A program made the position numbers and the translations under genes. A stretch of 59,519 nt of DNA from an uncultured Dietzia sp. (GTDB lineage: Bacteria; Actinomycetota; Actinomycetes; Mycobacteriales; Mycobacteriaceae), in NCBI RefSeq assembly GCF_937873725.1, contig NZ_CALMYY010000123.1, positions 1-59,519 of the forward strand. Direction: 5' to 3'. The notes beneath the pieces are model-generated. The model saw nothing but the letters and a program-made list of their open reading frames with translations, did not search any database and was not told where the DNA came from. Below, piece after piece: positions 1 to 9,023 of this stretch (positions within the stretch are counted from its first letter, which is position 1; each line of letters begins with the position of its first letter).

Positions 1-2
1 TC

Positions 3-773
3 ATCGACGCCGCGCACACCGAGGCGTGGCGGGTCCTCGAGGCCAACCGCGAGATCCTCGACGCGGTCGCCGGTGAGCTGCTGGAGAAAGAGACCCTCCG
101 GCAGGACGACCTCGCGCGGCTCTTCGCGGACGTCGTCAAGCGGCCGAGGCTCACCGAGTTCGACGACTTCGGCGGGCGTGTCCCGTCCACGGAACCGCCC
201 ATCAAGACCCCCGGTGAGCTGGCCAAGGAGCGCGGGGAGCCCTGGCCGCCGCCGGTGACCGACCCGTTCGCCATGCCGGTCCTGCCGTCGGGCCGCGAGC
301 CCGGCGGCGTCGACGCGGGGGATGTGAACGGAACCGATCCCGCCCCGGGCGGGATGACCGGGACCGGCAGGGGGGCGCAGCGCGGACAAGTCCCTGCGGG
401 GTCGCTGCCGACCGGGATCCCGGCCTACGGCACCCCGCCGCCCCCGGGCTGGTCGGCGCCGGGCTGGCCCCCGCGCGGCACGGCGCCCGTCGGGGGCGGG
501 GTCCCGGACGGCGGCCCGGCCCCGGACGGCGGGAACGGGCCGACTGGCGCCGAGACCACCAGGCTCCCGGCCGCCCCCGGGCCCCGGGAATCCCCCGGCG
601 GGGCGCCCGGCGAGGGGTCCGGCGAGGACGACCCCCGGTCCGATCCGCCGGTCGGGTCCGCCGGGTCCACGCGGGCGTGGTCGGCGGTGGACGGGAACGG
701 CCGCCGGAGTGGCTCCCGTCGCCGGGAGGACAAGGACCCCGGCTGGCGTGCCCCGTGGGAACGCGAAGACTGA
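3..773 (+). CDS. ftsH: ATP-dependent zinc metalloprotease FtsH, C-terminal part (5' end outside window)
   Basis: Membrane-anchored AAA+ protease that degrades misfolded membrane proteins; only the last 256 codons are present. The opening residues (IDAAHTEAWRVLEANREIL) and the later block LTEFDDFGGRVPS then PPIKTPGELAKERGEPWP match the end of the peptidase domain and the conserved tail of mycobacterial FtsH. After about residue 90 the reading frame continues as a Pro/Gly/Ser-rich tail of roughly 170 residues with no visible domain, ending in a basic stretch. Such disordered C-terminal tails are known in this order, though length varies. The frame is open from base 3 and stops just before folE, the same neighbour as in M. 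tuberculosis. The N-terminal membrane segment, ATPase and HExxH site lie upstream. Confidence 0.93.
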   Translation: MDAAHTEAWRVLEANREILDAVAGELLEKETLRQDDLARLFADVVKRPRLTEFDDFGGRVPSTEPPIKTPGELAKERGEPWPPPVTDPFAMPVLPSGREPGGVDAGDVNGTDPAPGGMTGTGRGAQRGQVPAGSLPTGIPAYGTPPPPGWSAPGWPPRGTAPVGGGVPDGGPAPDGGNGPTGAETTRLPAAPGPRESPGGAPGEGSGEDDPRSDPPVGSAGSTRAWSAVDGNGRRSGSRRREDKDPGWRAPWERED

Positions 774-806
774 CCCCTCGGTCGGTTCCGTGCGAGAAGA
801 GGACTG

Positions 807-1430
807 ATGACGACTCCTGATCACATACCCGCCGCCGACGCCGTGTCGGTCACCACGGGCCGCGTCTTCGACGCCGACCGCGCCGAGGCCGCGGTGCGCG
901 AGTTGCTGATGGCCGTGGGCGAGGACCCGGACCGTGAGGGGTTGCGGGACACCCCGGCGCGCGTCACCCGGGCCTACCGCGAGGTCTTCGCGGGCCTGTA
1001 CACCGATCCCGCGGCGGTGCTGTCGAAGACCTTCAACGAGGATCACCGCGAGCTGGTGCTGGTGCGCGACATCCCCATCTACTCGACCTGCGAGCACCAC
1101 CTGGTGCCGTTCCACGGGGTCGCCCACATCGGGTACATCCCGGGTCGGTCGGGGGCGGTCACCGGGCTGAGCAAACTGGCCCGCCTCGTGGACCTCTTCG
1201 CCAAACGGCCGCAGGTCCAGGAGCGACTCACCAGTCAGGTCGCGGACGCCCTGGTGGACAAACTCGATCCGGCCGGCGTGCTCGTGGTGATCGAGGCCGA
1301 GCACCTGTGCATGGCCATGCGGGGCATCCGCAAGCCGGGTTCGGTCACCACGACCTCCGCCGTCCGCGGGAGCATGCGGACCAACGCGGCGACCAGGGCG
1401 GAGGCGCTCGGCCTCCTGCGCGGTACGTGA
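807..1430 (+). CDS. folE: GTP cyclohydrolase I
   Basis: Converts GTP to 7,8-dihydroneopterin triphosphate, the first step of folate synthesis; cytoplasmic homodecamer in the family. The 207-residue length is normal. Zinc ligands are visible as Cys95 and His98 in [12 protein letters not shown] and Cys168 in [11 protein letters not shown]; the block [23 protein letters not shown] is typical. The ATG follows a purine-rich AGAAGAGGA. Its stop codon overlaps the GTG of folP, so the two are probably translationally coupled. First gene of a folE-folP-folB-folK operon. Confidence 0.97.
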   Translation: MTTPDHIPAADAVSVTTGRVFDADRAEAAVRELLMAVGEDPDREGLRDTPARVTRAYREVFAGLYTDPAAVLSKTFNEDHRELVLVRDIPIYSTCEHHLVPFHGVAHIGYIPGRSGAVTGLSKLARLVDLFAKRPQVQERLTSQVADALVDKLDPAGVLVVIEAEHLCMAMRGIRKPGSVTTTSAVRGSMRTNAATRAEALGLLRGT

Positions 1431-2293
1431 ACGGTCCGGTCGGCCTGCCGCGCCCGGGCCGCTGCGCGGTCATGGGCATCGTCAACGTCACGGAGGACTC
1501 CTTCTCCGACGGCGGGCGACACCTCGCGCCCGAGGCCGCCCTCGCCCACGCGGGGCGGCTGGTCGCCCAGGGCGCGGACCTCCTCGACGTGGGCGGGGAG
1601 TCCACCCGCCCCGGCGCCGTCCGGGTCGACCGCGGCGACGAGGCGGGGCGCGTGATCCCGTTGGTCCGCGAGCTCGCGGGCGAGGGCGTGACCGTCTCCG
1701 TCGACACCATGCGCTCCTCCGTCGCCGCGGGCGCCCTCGAGGCCGGGGCCGCGATCATCAACGACGTCTCCGGCGGCCTCGCGGACGCCGACCTCCTCCG
1801 GGTCGTGGCCGAGCACGGATGCCCGGTGATCCTCATGCACTGGGTGTCACCGGACGACTACCGGGCGGGAGCGGGGGGCAGGGCCGACTACGGCGGGGAC
1901 GTCGTGGCCTCGGTGCGTGATCACCTCGCGCGCAGGGTCGATGCCGCGCTCGCCGCGGGCGTCGGCTCCGGCTCGATCGTGCTGGACCCGGGTCTGGGGT
2001 TCGCCAAGGACTCCCGCGACAACTGGGCGCTCCTCCACGGGCTCGACGCCCTCACCGATCTCGGGTTCCCCGTCCTCGTCGCGGCCTCCCGCAAGCGTTT
2101 CCTCGGGTCGCTCCTGTCCGACGACCGAGGCGAGCCGCGTGCGGTGTCCGGGCGGGATCCGGCGACCGCGGCGATCACGGCGCTGGCCGCCGCCGCCGGG
2201 GCCTGGGCGGTGCGGGTCCACGACGTGGCGCCCAGCGTCGACGCGGTCCGTGTGGCCGCGGCCTGGGCGGCCGGACGAGAGGAGCGGGGCTGA
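1427..2293 (+). CDS. folP: Dihydropteroate synthase
   Basis: Condenses 6-hydroxymethyl-7,8-dihydropterin pyrophosphate with p-aminobenzoate; the sulfonamide target. TIM-barrel signatures are in order: [15 protein letters not shown] near the N-terminus, [39 protein letters not shown] and ASRKRFLG near the C-terminus. I chose the GTG that overlaps the folE stop as GTGA, giving 288 residues and an N-terminus like M. tuberculosis FolP1. An in-frame ATG 45 nt further on begins directly at the first conserved strand and is less likely. Confidence 0.96.
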   Translation: MNGPVGLPRPGRCAVMGIVNVTEDSFSDGGRHLAPEAALAHAGRLVAQGADLLDVGGESTRPGAVRVDRGDEAGRVIPLVRELAGEGVTVSVDTMRSSVAAGALEAGAAIINDVSGGLADADLLRVVAEHGCPVILMHWVSPDDYRAGAGGRADYGGDVVASVRDHLARRVDAALAAGVGSGSIVLDPGLGFAKDSRDNWALLHGLDALTDLGFPVLVAASRKRFLGSLLSDDRGEPRAVSGRDPATAAITALAAAAGAWAVRVHDVAPSVDAVRVAAAWAAGREERG

Positions 2294-2688
2294 TGGCGGA
2301 CCGGATAGAGCTCAGGGGGCTGCGGGTCCGCGGCAACCACGGGGTCTTCGAACACGAGAAGCGCGACGGCCAGGACTTCCTCGTGGACCTGGTCCTGTGG
2401 ACCGACTTCACCGCCGCCGCGGCCTCCGACGACCTCGCGGACACGGTGGACTACGGCGCCCTCGCCCTGTTCGCGCGCGACGTGGTGGCGGGACCGGCCT
2501 GCGACCTCATCGAGACCGTGGCGTCGCGGATCGCCGACGGGATCATGGAGCTCGCGCCCGATGCCCACGCGGTGGAGGTGACGCTGCACAAGCCACAGGC
2601 GCCGATCCCGGCGGAGTTCGCCGACGTCGCGGTGGTGGCCAGGCGTTCACGCCAGGGCGGGCGCGGCCGGGCGGGCGGGCCGCGGTGA
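2293..2688 (+). CDS. folB: Dihydroneopterin aldolase
   Basis: Cleaves 7,8-dihydroneopterin to 6-hydroxymethyl-7,8-dihydropterin and glycolaldehyde. The 131-residue protein starts with [20 protein letters not shown], the family signature with the catalytic-site His-Gly-Val-Phe-Glu. DTVDYGAL and [11 protein letters not shown] are also typical, as is the [17 protein letters not shown] tail with the catalytic-region Lys. The start overlaps the folP stop (TGATG) and the stop overlaps the folK start (GTGA), so it lies in a tightly coupled folate operon. Confidence 0.96.
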   Translation: MADRIELRGLRVRGNHGVFEHEKRDGQDFLVDLVLWTDFTAAAASDDLADTVDYGALALFARDVVAGPACDLIETVASRIADGIMELAPDAHAVEVTLHKPQAPIPAEFADVAVVARRSRQGGRGRAGGPR

Positions 2689-3209
2689 CCTGTCGGGCGG
2701 TGCTGTCGATCGGCGGCAACCAGGGTGACGCCCTCGGCCTGCTCCGGCGCGTGGTGGCCGACGCGGTGGAGGACGGGATCCTCGTCGCGGCCTCGTCGGT
2801 GTACGCCACCCCCCCGTGGGGCGGGGTGGAGCAGGACGACTTCCTCAACGCGGTCCTCGTCGTCGTCCATCCGGGTACCCCGCTCGACGTGCTCGAATGG
2901 GGATTCGCCAGGGAACGCGCGGCCGGCCGGACCCGTGACCTCCGCTGGGGCCCGCGGACCCTCGACGTGGACGTGGTCTCCGCGGAGGTGGACGGGGTCA
3001 CGGTGGGCTCCGCCGACGAGGTCCTGACCCTGCCCCACCCCCGCGCGTCCGAGCGCGCGTTCGTCCTGGTCCCGTGGCTGGAGGTCGAGCCGGACGCCCG
3101 ACTCGGCGGGGTGGCGGTGGCCGACCATCTTGCGGCCCTGTCTCCCGGCGACGTGGCCGCGGTGCGCAGGACCGATGCGCGGCTCGCGCCCGACGGGTGG
3201 ACCGCCTGA
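2685..3209 (+). CDS. folK: 2-amino-4-hydroxy-6-hydroxymethyldihydropteridine pyrophosphokinase (HPPK)
   Basis: Transfers pyrophosphate from ATP to 6-hydroxymethyl-7,8-dihydropterin. Signatures: LSIGGNQGD at the N-terminus (usual form GSNLGD), [32 protein letters not shown] with the two metal-binding aspartates, and [17 protein letters not shown] take the GTG that overlaps the folB stop, giving 174 residues, the usual HPPK length. It is the last enzyme of the folate block. Confidence 0.95.
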   Translation: MTCRAVLSIGGNQGDALGLLRRVVADAVEDGILVAASSVYATPPWGGVEQDDFLNAVLVVVHPGTPLDVLEWGFARERAAGRTRDLRWGPRTLDVDVVSAEVDGVTVGSADEVLTLPHPRASERAFVLVPWLEVEPDARLGGVAVADHLAALSPGDVAAVRRTDARLAPDGWTA

Positions 3210-3210
3210 C

Positions 3211-3687
3211 ATGACACGGATCGCCGTCTCCACCCTCGTCCTGGTCGCGCTCGTCGCCGGCGTGGGCGCCTACGTCCTCACCGGGAGCTTCCTGGGATCC
3301 ATGACGCCGATCGGGTGGGGATGGGTCACGCTGCTGGTCATGGCGCTGGTCGACCTCCTGCTGGCGCTGCGGATCCGATCCGCGATCGACGACGGCGGGG
3401 TGGGCCAGGACCGGAGTCAGATGCATCCGCTCACCATCGCCCGGAGTGCGGCCCTCGGTCAGGCCTCGGCGGTCCTCGGGTCGGCGGCCGTCGGGTTGGG
3501 CGCGGGTTTCTCGCTGTACTTCCTGCCCAGGCTCGGGGAGTTGGCCGTCGCCGGCGACGAGCTGCCGGCCTCGGTGGCGGTCCTGGTGTCCGGCGCGTTG
3601 CTGGTGGGGGCCGGGTTGTTCCTCGAATCGGCGTGTGAGACCCCGCCCTCGGACGAGGACGCGGGCGGGTTGGCGCAGCCGACCTGA
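3211..3687 (+). CDS. DUF3180 family membrane protein
   Basis: Small integral membrane protein of unknown function that regularly follows folK in Mycobacteriales (Rv3605c position). The 158-residue sequence has four predicted membrane segments, near residues 5-24, 31-50, 80-102 and 113-133, and a short acidic cytoplasmic tail. The ATG begins one base after the folK stop, so it belongs to the folate transcript. No catalytic motif is visible. A link to folate metabolism is suggested only by its constant position. Confidence 0.85.
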   Translation: MTRIAVSTLVLVALVAGVGAYVLTGSFLGSMTPIGWGWVTLLVMALVDLLLALRIRSAIDDGGVGQDRSQMHPLTIARSAALGQASAVLGSAAVGLGAGFSLYFLPRLGELAVAGDELPASVAVLVSGALLVGAGLFLESACETPPSDEDAGGLAQPT

Positions 3688-3766
3688 CCGCATCGCGTGG
3701 CCGGGGCGTCGCGCTCGTTCGGGCCGGACACGCGCAGGTTACTCGTGTGACCCGTGGTTCTCTGCG

Positions 3767-3782
3767 TATCATGCGGGACATG
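3767..3782 (+). promoter_or_regulatory. Leaderless promoter -10 box for the DUF6779-like gene
   Basis: TATCAT at 3767-3772 is followed seven bases later by ATG 3780, so the transcript probably starts at or next to the start codon. A convincing -35 is not seen; TGTGAC at 3746 would be 15 bases away. The box favours ATG 3780 over the in-frame GTG 3747. Confidence 0.5.
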
Positions 3783-4781
3783 AGCTCCGACGGTGCGATG
3801 GACAAGCCCCGGTCTGCGCGCCCCGCGCGCGGCGACGACCGTGGACTGGCGGGCATCGCTCTGGTGGTGCTGCTGGTGCTGGCGCTGGTCGCGACCGTGG
3901 TGATGGTCTTCTCCGACAATCCCGTGTGGACCCGGATCGGCACCCTCGCCGCGCTGTGGGCCGCGTTCATCGGGGCGTTCCTGGTGGCCCGGTACCGGCG
4001 ACAGGCGGCCACCGAGGCGGCCCGGGTGCGTGACCTGCACACCGTCTACGAGCTCCAGCTCGAGCGGGAGATCTCCGCGCGGCGCGAGCACGAGCTGGTC
4101 GTGGAGAAGGAACTCCGGGACTCCGTCCGATCGGATACCTCGGACTCCATCCAGGCCCTGCGCCAGGAGATCGCCGCGCTCCGGGAGCAGCTGGGACAGC
4201 TGGGGGTGACGCTCCCCGAGGACCGCTTCGCGGTCGGTGGTCACGCCCCGGCGGGACAGCTCGGCGCCGGCCCCACGTTGCCGTCCGTGCCGTCCGAACG
4301 TGTCGAGCCCCGCCGCCGCGCGCCCGAGACCAGCGGCGTCGGGTCGGCGACCGCCGACGCGACCGCTTCCGGGGTCGGCCGGGACGCCACCCCGAGCACC
4401 GAGCGCACAGAGAAGCTCTCCCCGGTCGACGCCGGCGGGGCCGGTCCCGCGGAGCGGCGTCGAGACCAGGCGCGTCGGCCGGCCGTCCGGCCCGCGGCAC
4501 GGGCGCAGGCCGAGGCCCGCACGCCCGAGCCGGAGCAGAAGCCCGCGCCCGAGGCGGAGCAGAAGCCCGAGCCGGAGCAGAAGCCCGAGCCGGAGCAGAA
4601 GCCCGAGCCGGAGCAGAAGCCCGAGCCGACGGAGCGGCCCGCGGCGGCCCCCGCCGCCGCCGAGGCCGCGCCGGCCAGCCGCCACGGCGAGGGCGGTGGC
4701 CTCTCGGTGGCCGAGCTCATGGCGCGCCTGGGGGACGACGCCCCCTCGGGTGGTCGCCGCCGCCGCCACGCGGCGGAGTGA
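3780..4781 (+). CDS. DUF6779-like two-helix membrane protein with coiled coil and repeat tail
   Basis: Positional counterpart of Rv3604c, function unknown. Using ATG 3780 the protein has 333 residues: a short charged N-terminus, two membrane helices near 24-44 and 51-69, then a charged segment near 72-145 (RQEIAALREQLGQL at its end) that looks like a coiled coil. A long low-complexity tail is rich in Ala, Pro, Glu and Arg and contains a PEPEQK hexapeptide array near residues 249-284. The last 30 residues (LSVAELMARLGDD, then a basic end) look ordered again. Cytoplasmic tail by the positive-inside rule. The repeat tail may vary in length between strains. Confidence 0.75.
   Translation: MSSDGAMDKPRSARPARGDDRGLAGIALVVLLVLALVATVVMVFSDNPVWTRIGTLAALWAAFIGAFLVARYRRQAATEAARVRDLHTVYELQLEREISARREHELVVEKELRDSVRSDTSDSIQALRQEIAALREQLGQLGVTLPEDRFAVGGHAPAGQLGAGPTLPSVPSERVEPRRRAPETSGVGSATADATASGVGRDATPSTERTEKLSPVDAGGAGPAERRRDQARRPAVRPAARAQAEARTPEPEQKPAPEAEQKPEPEQKPEPEQKPEPEQKPEPTERPAAAPAAAEAAPASRHGEGGGLSVAELMARLGDDAPSGGRRRRHAAE
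4524..4630 (+). repeat. In-frame 18-bp tandem repeats encoding PEPEQK units
   Basis: The 18-base unit cccgagccggagcagaag recurs about five to six times, some copies altered (one reads PAPEAEQK). The three central copies are identical. It stays in frame inside the membrane-anchored coiled-coil protein. Identical copies suggest recent slippage. Confidence 0.85.
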
Positions 4782-4948
4782 TCGGCCCCGCGGTCGGAGC
4801 GGCCTGACCGTCTGACCGCGCCTGACGATCATGTGAAGTGCGCCACTCGGTGAGAACCTTCGCGCTGGACCGTACTACGCTCACTCCCGAGATGTCTGGG
4901 ACCCGCCACGCGAGCGGGCCTGGAACGGATCGAGCACTGGAGCGCCTC

Positions 4949-5905
4949 ATGATGTCCGAGTTCGGCGTCACCGGAACACCCCCTGCCCGCCTGTCCGTCG
5001 GCCTCGTGTCCGCGGGACGGGTCGGGACCGCCATCGGCGCAGCGCTGGAACTCCGCGGCCACGTGGTGTCCGCGGTCGTCGCGCGCTCCGAGCGTTCCCG
5101 CGATCTCGCCGCGCGCCGTCTTCCCGAGGCCCGGATCGCGGACCCCGTCGCCGTTGCCGCGGCCAGCGAACTACTCATCCTCGCCGTGCCCGACTCCGCC
5201 CTGCCCGGTGTGGTGGCCGAGCTCGCCGCGGCCGACGCCTTCCGCCCCGGACACATCGTGGTCCACGTCGCCGGCGCGGTCGGGGCGGAGGTGCTGACGC
5301 CCGCGGCGGACGCCGGGGCTGTGGTCGTGGCGGCCCACCCGGCCATGACGTTCACCGGCGGCGAGTCCGACATCGACCGCATGGAGGGCTGCTCGTGGGC
5401 GCTGACCTCACCGGACGAGGTCGGTCTGGTCGTGGGTCAGATGCTGGTGATGGAGACCGGCGGCCTCCCCGTGACCGTCGCCGAGTCCCACCGCGCCCTG
5501 TACCACGCGGCCCTGGCGCACGGCGCCAACCACCTCGTCACCCTGGTCAACGACGCGGCGGAGGCGCTCGCCGCGTCGTTCGCCGTCCTGCCCGGTGGCG
5601 GGGTCGAGGGTGACCCGGACGGCATGCTCGGCTCCGACGCCGAGGCGCTCGCCCGGCGCACCCTGGGCCCGCTCCTGCGCGCGGCCCTCGACAACGTCCT
5701 GGCCTCCGGTGACGCTGCGCTCACCGGTCCCGTCATGCGCGGCGACGCGGTGACGGTCTCCCGCCATCTCGACGCTCTCGAGGACGTGGACGCCGGCATC
5801 GCCGCCGGGTACCGCGCGCTCGCGCTCCGGACGGCGGATCGCTGTGGCGCCGGCCGCGACGTCACCGACCTCCTCGCCCCCGACCTCTCGGAGCAACTGC
5901 GATGA
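4949..5905 (+). CDS. Rossmann-fold / DUF2520 protein
   Basis: Counterpart of Rv3603c, always just before panC in this order; biochemical role not established. N-terminal nucleotide-binding fold: [17 protein letters not shown], then [12 protein letters not shown] and [11 protein letters not shown]. The C-terminal DUF2520 helical domain includes [28 protein letters not shown] and [10 protein letters not shown]. This resembles pyrroline-5-carboxylate reductase and ketopantoate-reductase-like folds. I chose ATG 4949 because GGAG ends seven bases upstream (318 residues). In-frame starts at 4838 and 4892 exist, and the latter lies behind a possible TACGCT box. The stop overlaps panC as ATGA. Confidence 0.8.
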   Translation: MMSEFGVTGTPPARLSVGLVSAGRVGTAIGAALELRGHVVSAVVARSERSRDLAARRLPEARIADPVAVAAASELLILAVPDSALPGVVAELAAADAFRPGHIVVHVAGAVGAEVLTPAADAGAVVVAAHPAMTFTGGESDIDRMEGCSWALTSPDEVGLVVGQMLVMETGGLPVTVAESHRALYHAALAHGANHLVTLVNDAAEALAASFAVLPGGGVEGDPDGMLGSDAEALARRTLGPLLRAALDNVLASGDAALTGPVMRGDAVTVSRHLDALEDVDAGIAAGYRALALRTADRCGAGRDVTDLLAPDLSEQLR

Positions 5906-6888
5906 CCACCTCCGTCTTCCCCGTCCGCACCGCGGTCCCGACCCGCCCCGGATCGGGCTACACCCGCGGCGAGCTGACGATCCACCACGAGCCCTCCGCG
6001 CTGCACGCCGTGACCGAGTCGCTGCGCAAGGTCGGCAAGCAGGTCGTCTTTGTCCCCACCATGGGTGCGCTGCACGAGGGGCACCTGGCGCTGGTGGAGG
6101 CCGCGCGGCGGACCCCGGGCTCGGTGGTCGTCGTGTCGATCTTCGTCAACCCGTTGCAGTTCGGGCCCGGCGAGGACCTCGACGCCTACCCGCGCACCCT
6201 CGACCAGGACGTGGCCAGGCTCGCCTCGGCAGGGGTCGAGCTCGTCTTTGCCCCCTCGGCCGCCGCCATGTACCCCGACGGGCCCCGGACCACGGTCCAG
6301 CCCGGCCCGACGGGCGACATCCTCGACGGCGCCGCCCGCCCGGGCCACTTCGCGGGGATGCTCACCGTGGTGGCCAAGCTGTTCAACATCGTCTCGCCGC
6401 ACCAGGCGTTCTTCGGGGAGAAGGACTATCAGCAGCTCGTCCTGATCCGGCAGATGGTGGCCGACCTGGACATGGACGTGCGGGTGGTGGGCGTGCCGAC
6501 CGTCCGGGAGTCCGACGGGCTGGCCATGAGCTCGCGGAACCGCTACCTCTCCGAGGAGGACCGGGAGTTGGCCACGACCCTCAACGCGGCCCTCGTCGCC
6601 GGGACGTTCGCGGCCAAGGGCGGAAGGCGGGCGGTCCTCGACGCGGCCCGCTCGGTCCTCGCCGAGCGTCCGCAGATCTCGATCGACTACCTCGACCTCC
6701 GCGCCGGCGATCTGGGCGAGCCGCCGGAGGAGGGGCCCGGGCGGCTGCTCGTGGCCGCCCGCATCGGGTCCACCCGCCTCATCGACAACGTCGGGGTGGC
6801 CATCGGCACCGGGTTCCTCGCCGCAGCCGAGGCGACCGTCGCCGCCCAGCAGGCCGAGATGGCCGCAGACTCCCAGGAAGGCCTCTAG
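5902..6888 (+). CDS. panC: Pantoate-beta-alanine ligase (pantothenate synthetase)
   Basis: Makes pantothenate from pantoate, beta-alanine and ATP. Family motifs: [15 protein letters not shown] (HIGH-like ATP site), [35 protein letters not shown], and [14 protein letters not shown] with the KMSKS-like loop. At 328 residues it is a little longer than M. tuberculosis PanC because of an N-terminal extension of about 25 residues before the first strand. The ATG overlaps the previous stop and panD follows with no gap, so pantothenate synthesis is one coupled unit. Confidence 0.96.
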   Translation: MTTSVFPVRTAVPTRPGSGYTRGELTIHHEPSALHAVTESLRKVGKQVVFVPTMGALHEGHLALVEAARRTPGSVVVVSIFVNPLQFGPGEDLDAYPRTLDQDVARLASAGVELVFAPSAAAMYPDGPRTTVQPGPTGDILDGAARPGHFAGMLTVVAKLFNIVSPHQAFFGEKDYQQLVLIRQMVADLDMDVRVVGVPTVRESDGLAMSSRNRYLSEEDRELATTLNAALVAGTFAAKGGRRAVLDAARSVLAERPQISIDYLDLRAGDLGEPPEEGPGRLLVAARIGSTRLIDNVGVAIGTGFLAAAEATVAAQQAEMAADSQEGL

Positions 6889-7314
6889 ATGCAGCGCACC
6901 ATGCTCCACTCCAAGATCCACCGGGCGACCGTCACCCAGGCGGACCTGCACTACGTGGGTTCCTGCACCATCGACGCGGACCTGATGGACGCCGCCGACC
7001 TGCTCGAGGGGCAGCAGATCGACATCGTCGACATCAACAACGGCTCGCGGCTGACCACCTACGCCATCACGGGCGAGCGCGGCTCGGGCGTGATCAGCAT
7101 CAACGGCGCCGCCGCGCACCTCGTGCACCCGGGCGATCTGGTGATCATCATCGCCTACGCCGTGATGGAGGACGCCGAGGCGCGGGCCTACAAGCCCCGC
7201 GTGGTCTTTGTCGACGACGACAACCGGATGCTCACCGAGGGCACCGACCCGGCGAACGTCCCCGAGGGGTCGGGCCTGAAGAACCCGCGCGTCCCCGAGT
7301 CCGCCGCGGTCTAG
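6889..7314 (+). CDS. panD: Aspartate 1-decarboxylase proenzyme
   Basis: Pyruvoyl enzyme that makes beta-alanine for PanC. The self-cleavage site Gly24-Ser25 is present in YVGSCTID, with Lys9, His11, Tyr22, Arg54 and Tyr58 ([14 protein letters not shown]) in the expected places. [21 protein letters not shown] is typical. It has 141 residues, close to the M. tuberculosis enzyme, including a flexible C-terminal tail. The tail is the region where pyrazinamide-type resistance mutations map in M. tuberculosis. The ATG directly follows the panC stop codon. Confidence 0.96.
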   Translation: MQRTMLHSKIHRATVTQADLHYVGSCTIDADLMDAADLLEGQQIDIVDINNGSRLTTYAITGERGSGVISINGAAAHLVHPGDLVIIIAYAVMEDAEARAYKPRVVFVDDDNRMLTEGTDPANVPEGSGLKNPRVPESAAV

Positions 7315-7330
7315 GGGTCGGGGCAGAGCG

Positions 7331-8101
7331 ATGCTTCTCACCGTCGACGTCGGCAACACCCACATCCGGCTCGGCGTCTTCCCCACCGACGGGGGTCCGC
7401 TCGAGCGCACGTGGAGCATGCGGACCTCGCCCGCGGTGACCTCCGACGAGCTGGCCCTGACCATCCGGGGGCTCCTGGGCGGCTGCGCGGAGCGGCTCTC
7501 CGGCATCTCCGCGATGTCGGTCGTGCCGTCGGTGACGGGGGAGCTCCGCCGGATGGCGGCGGACTACTGGCCGGACCTGCCGGCCGTCGTCGTCGCGCCC
7601 GGGGTGAAGACCGGGGTGCCGCTCCTGGTGGACAACCCGCGGGAGGTGGGCTCGGACCGGGTGGTCAACGCGCTGGCCGCGCACTCCCTGTTCGACGGCG
7701 CCGTCGTGGTCGTCGACGTCGACACCGCCACCACCGTCGACGCCGTCTCCGCGCGCGGCGAGTTGCTCGGCGGCGCGATCGCGCCCGGGATCGACATCTC
7801 CGTGGACGCCCTGGCCGAGCGCGCGGCGGCGCTGCGCAGGATCGAGGTGGTCCGGCCGCGCAGCGCGCTGGGCAAGAACACCGTCGCCGCGCTGCAGGCC
7901 GGGATCGTGATCGGATTCGCCGGGCAGATCGACGCCCTGGTGGACCGGTTGCGGTCGGACGTGGCGGAGCTCGCCGACGCGTCCGTGGTCCTCACCGGCC
8001 TGCGGGCGGACCTGGTGGCGGAGGAGTCCCGGACGATCACCGACGTCGAGCCGGAGCTGGCGCTCGAGGGCCTCCGGTTGGTGTTCGAGCGCAACTCCTG
8101 A
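7331..8101 (+). CDS. coaX: Type III pantothenate kinase-like protein with altered phosphate motif
   Basis: Family enzyme phosphorylates pantothenate in CoA synthesis. ASKHA-fold motifs: LLTVDVGNTHIRLGV (phosphate 1), NPREVGSDRVVN (the Gly-x-Asp-Arg site), GGAIAPGI, and LTGLRADL near the C-terminus. Length (256) is normal. The second phosphate loop, usually DFGTA or DFGSS, reads D129-V-D-T-A here. The conserved glycine is therefore Asp131, which puts a charge where ATP phosphate binds. M. tuberculosis CoaX is reported not to be an active kinase, so a degenerate or regulatory protein is possible. It lies 16 bases after panD. Confidence 0.88.
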   Translation: MLLTVDVGNTHIRLGVFPTDGGPLERTWSMRTSPAVTSDELALTIRGLLGGCAERLSGISAMSVVPSVTGELRRMAADYWPDLPAVVVAPGVKTGVPLLVDNPREVGSDRVVNALAAHSLFDGAVVVVDVDTATTVDAVSARGELLGGAIAPGIDISVDALAERAAALRRIEVVRPRSALGKNTVAALQAGIVIGFAGQIDALVDRLRSDVAELADASVVLTGLRADLVAEESRTITDVEPELALEGLRLVFERNS

Positions 8102-8122
8102 CCCGCCCCGCCGGGTGGGCGC

Positions 8123-8914
8123 TCAGGCCGCCGAGCGATAACTGGTCATGGAGACCGAACCCCAGGCGTACCCCTTGCTGAAGGCGTCCAGCCTCTCGCC
8201 GGACCCCGCCGCCATGCCGGCCGTGTAGAGCAGGGGGAGGAAGTGGTCGGCGCTGGGCACGGCGAGCCGGGCGTCGGGGTGCTCGACCAGGGAGAGCGCG
8301 TCCTCGGGGCGCTCGGTGAGCAGCTCCTGGGTGTGGTCGTCGAAGCGGTGGGCCCAGTCGGTCCCCGAGTTGCCGCGGGAGGGGTCCACCGCGGCGAGGT
8401 TGTGCACCACGTTGCCGCTGGCCAGCACCAGCACCCCGGAATCCCGGAGCGCGGAGAGCTTGGTGCCGAGGTCGAAGTGGTAGCTCGCCGGTTTGGAGGC
8501 GTCCACCGACAGCTGCGCCACGGGGACGTCGGCGTCGGGGAAGACGTGGGTGAGGACGGACCACGTGCCGTGGTCGAGGCCCCAGGAGTCGCGGTCGACG
8601 CCGACCCAGGTGGGCTTGACGACCTCGGCGACCTCGGCCGCGAGTTCGGGGGCGCCGGAGGCGGGGTACTCGAACTCGTTCAGTTCCCGGGGGAAGCCGT
8701 AGAAGTCGTGGATCGTGCGGGGGTTGGACATGGCGGTGACGGCGGTGGCGTTGATGTACCAGTGCGCGGACACCGCCAGGACGGCCCGTGGCCGCTCGGG
8801 GAGGGACTCGCCGAGGGCGGCCCATTCCCGGGTCCACTCGTTGACCTCGAGCGCGTTGAGGGGGACGCCGTGTCCGATGAAGACGGCGGGCTGGCGCTTG
8901 TGCGTGGTGGGCAT
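8123..8914 (-). CDS. LigB-family extradiol dioxygenase, YgiD/DODA type
   Basis: Class III extradiol ring-cleavage dioxygenases of this branch act on 4,5-DOPA-like catechols using a zinc or iron site. The 263-residue protein carries the usual metal and acid-base histidines: AVFIGHGVPLNAL, VSAHWYINA, TIHDFYGFP, WGLDHGTWSVL, ASGNVVHNL and SADHFLPLLY. The ATG has a strong GAAGGAG five bases upstream. A possible promoter is TTGCGC, 17 bases, CATCAT, around a TGATGCATCA palindrome. It converges on coaX. The native substrate cannot be told. Confidence 0.88.
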   Translation of the reverse strand: MPTTHKRQPAVFIGHGVPLNALEVNEWTREWAALGESLPERPRAVLAVSAHWYINATAVTAMSNPRTIHDFYGFPRELNEFEYPASGAPELAAEVAEVVKPTWVGVDRDSWGLDHGTWSVLTHVFPDADVPVAQLSVDASKPASYHFDLGTKLSALRDSGVLVLASGNVVHNLAAVDPSRGNSGTDWAHRFDDHTQELLTERPEDALSLVEHPDARLAVPSADHFLPLLYTAGMAAGSGERLDAFSKGYAWGSVSMTSYRSAA

Positions 8915-8938
8915 GAGGACTCCTTCGTGTGATCTATA

Positions 8939-8948
8939 TGATGCATCA
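8939..8948. promoter_or_regulatory. Perfect 10-bp palindrome in the dioxygenase promoter
   Basis: TGATGCATCA is fully self-complementary and overlaps the likely -10 region of the minus-strand LigB-type dioxygenase. It may be a regulator site, but no regulator gene lies next to it and a 10-bp palindrome could occur by chance. Confidence 0.25.
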
Positions 8949-8986
8949 ACTACCTCGCCGGCGCAAGCCTGTCGGCCGGCGACCCC

Positions 8987-9023
8987 TTGAAATAGATAGA
9001 CCGGTCTGTCTATTATCAGGGGC
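8987..9023 (+). promoter_or_regulatory. Consensus promoter with embedded McbR-type operator TAGAC-N6-GTCTA
   Basis: TTGAAA (8987-8992), an 18-base spacer and TATTAT (9011-9016) form the best sigma-A-type promoter in the window. The spacer holds TAGACCGGTCTGTCTA at 8997-9012, which fits the TAGAC-N6-GTCTA pattern bound by the TetR-family sulfur regulator McbR of Corynebacterium glutamicum. It lies within a longer near-palindrome. The operator lies between the boxes and touches the -10, as expected for repression. Seven bases after the -10 comes GTG 9024. Confidence 0.75.

Noticed and set aside
5437..7506. 689-codon antisense frame over panC-panD and neighbours
   Set aside because: Covers several certain genes; no signature of its own.
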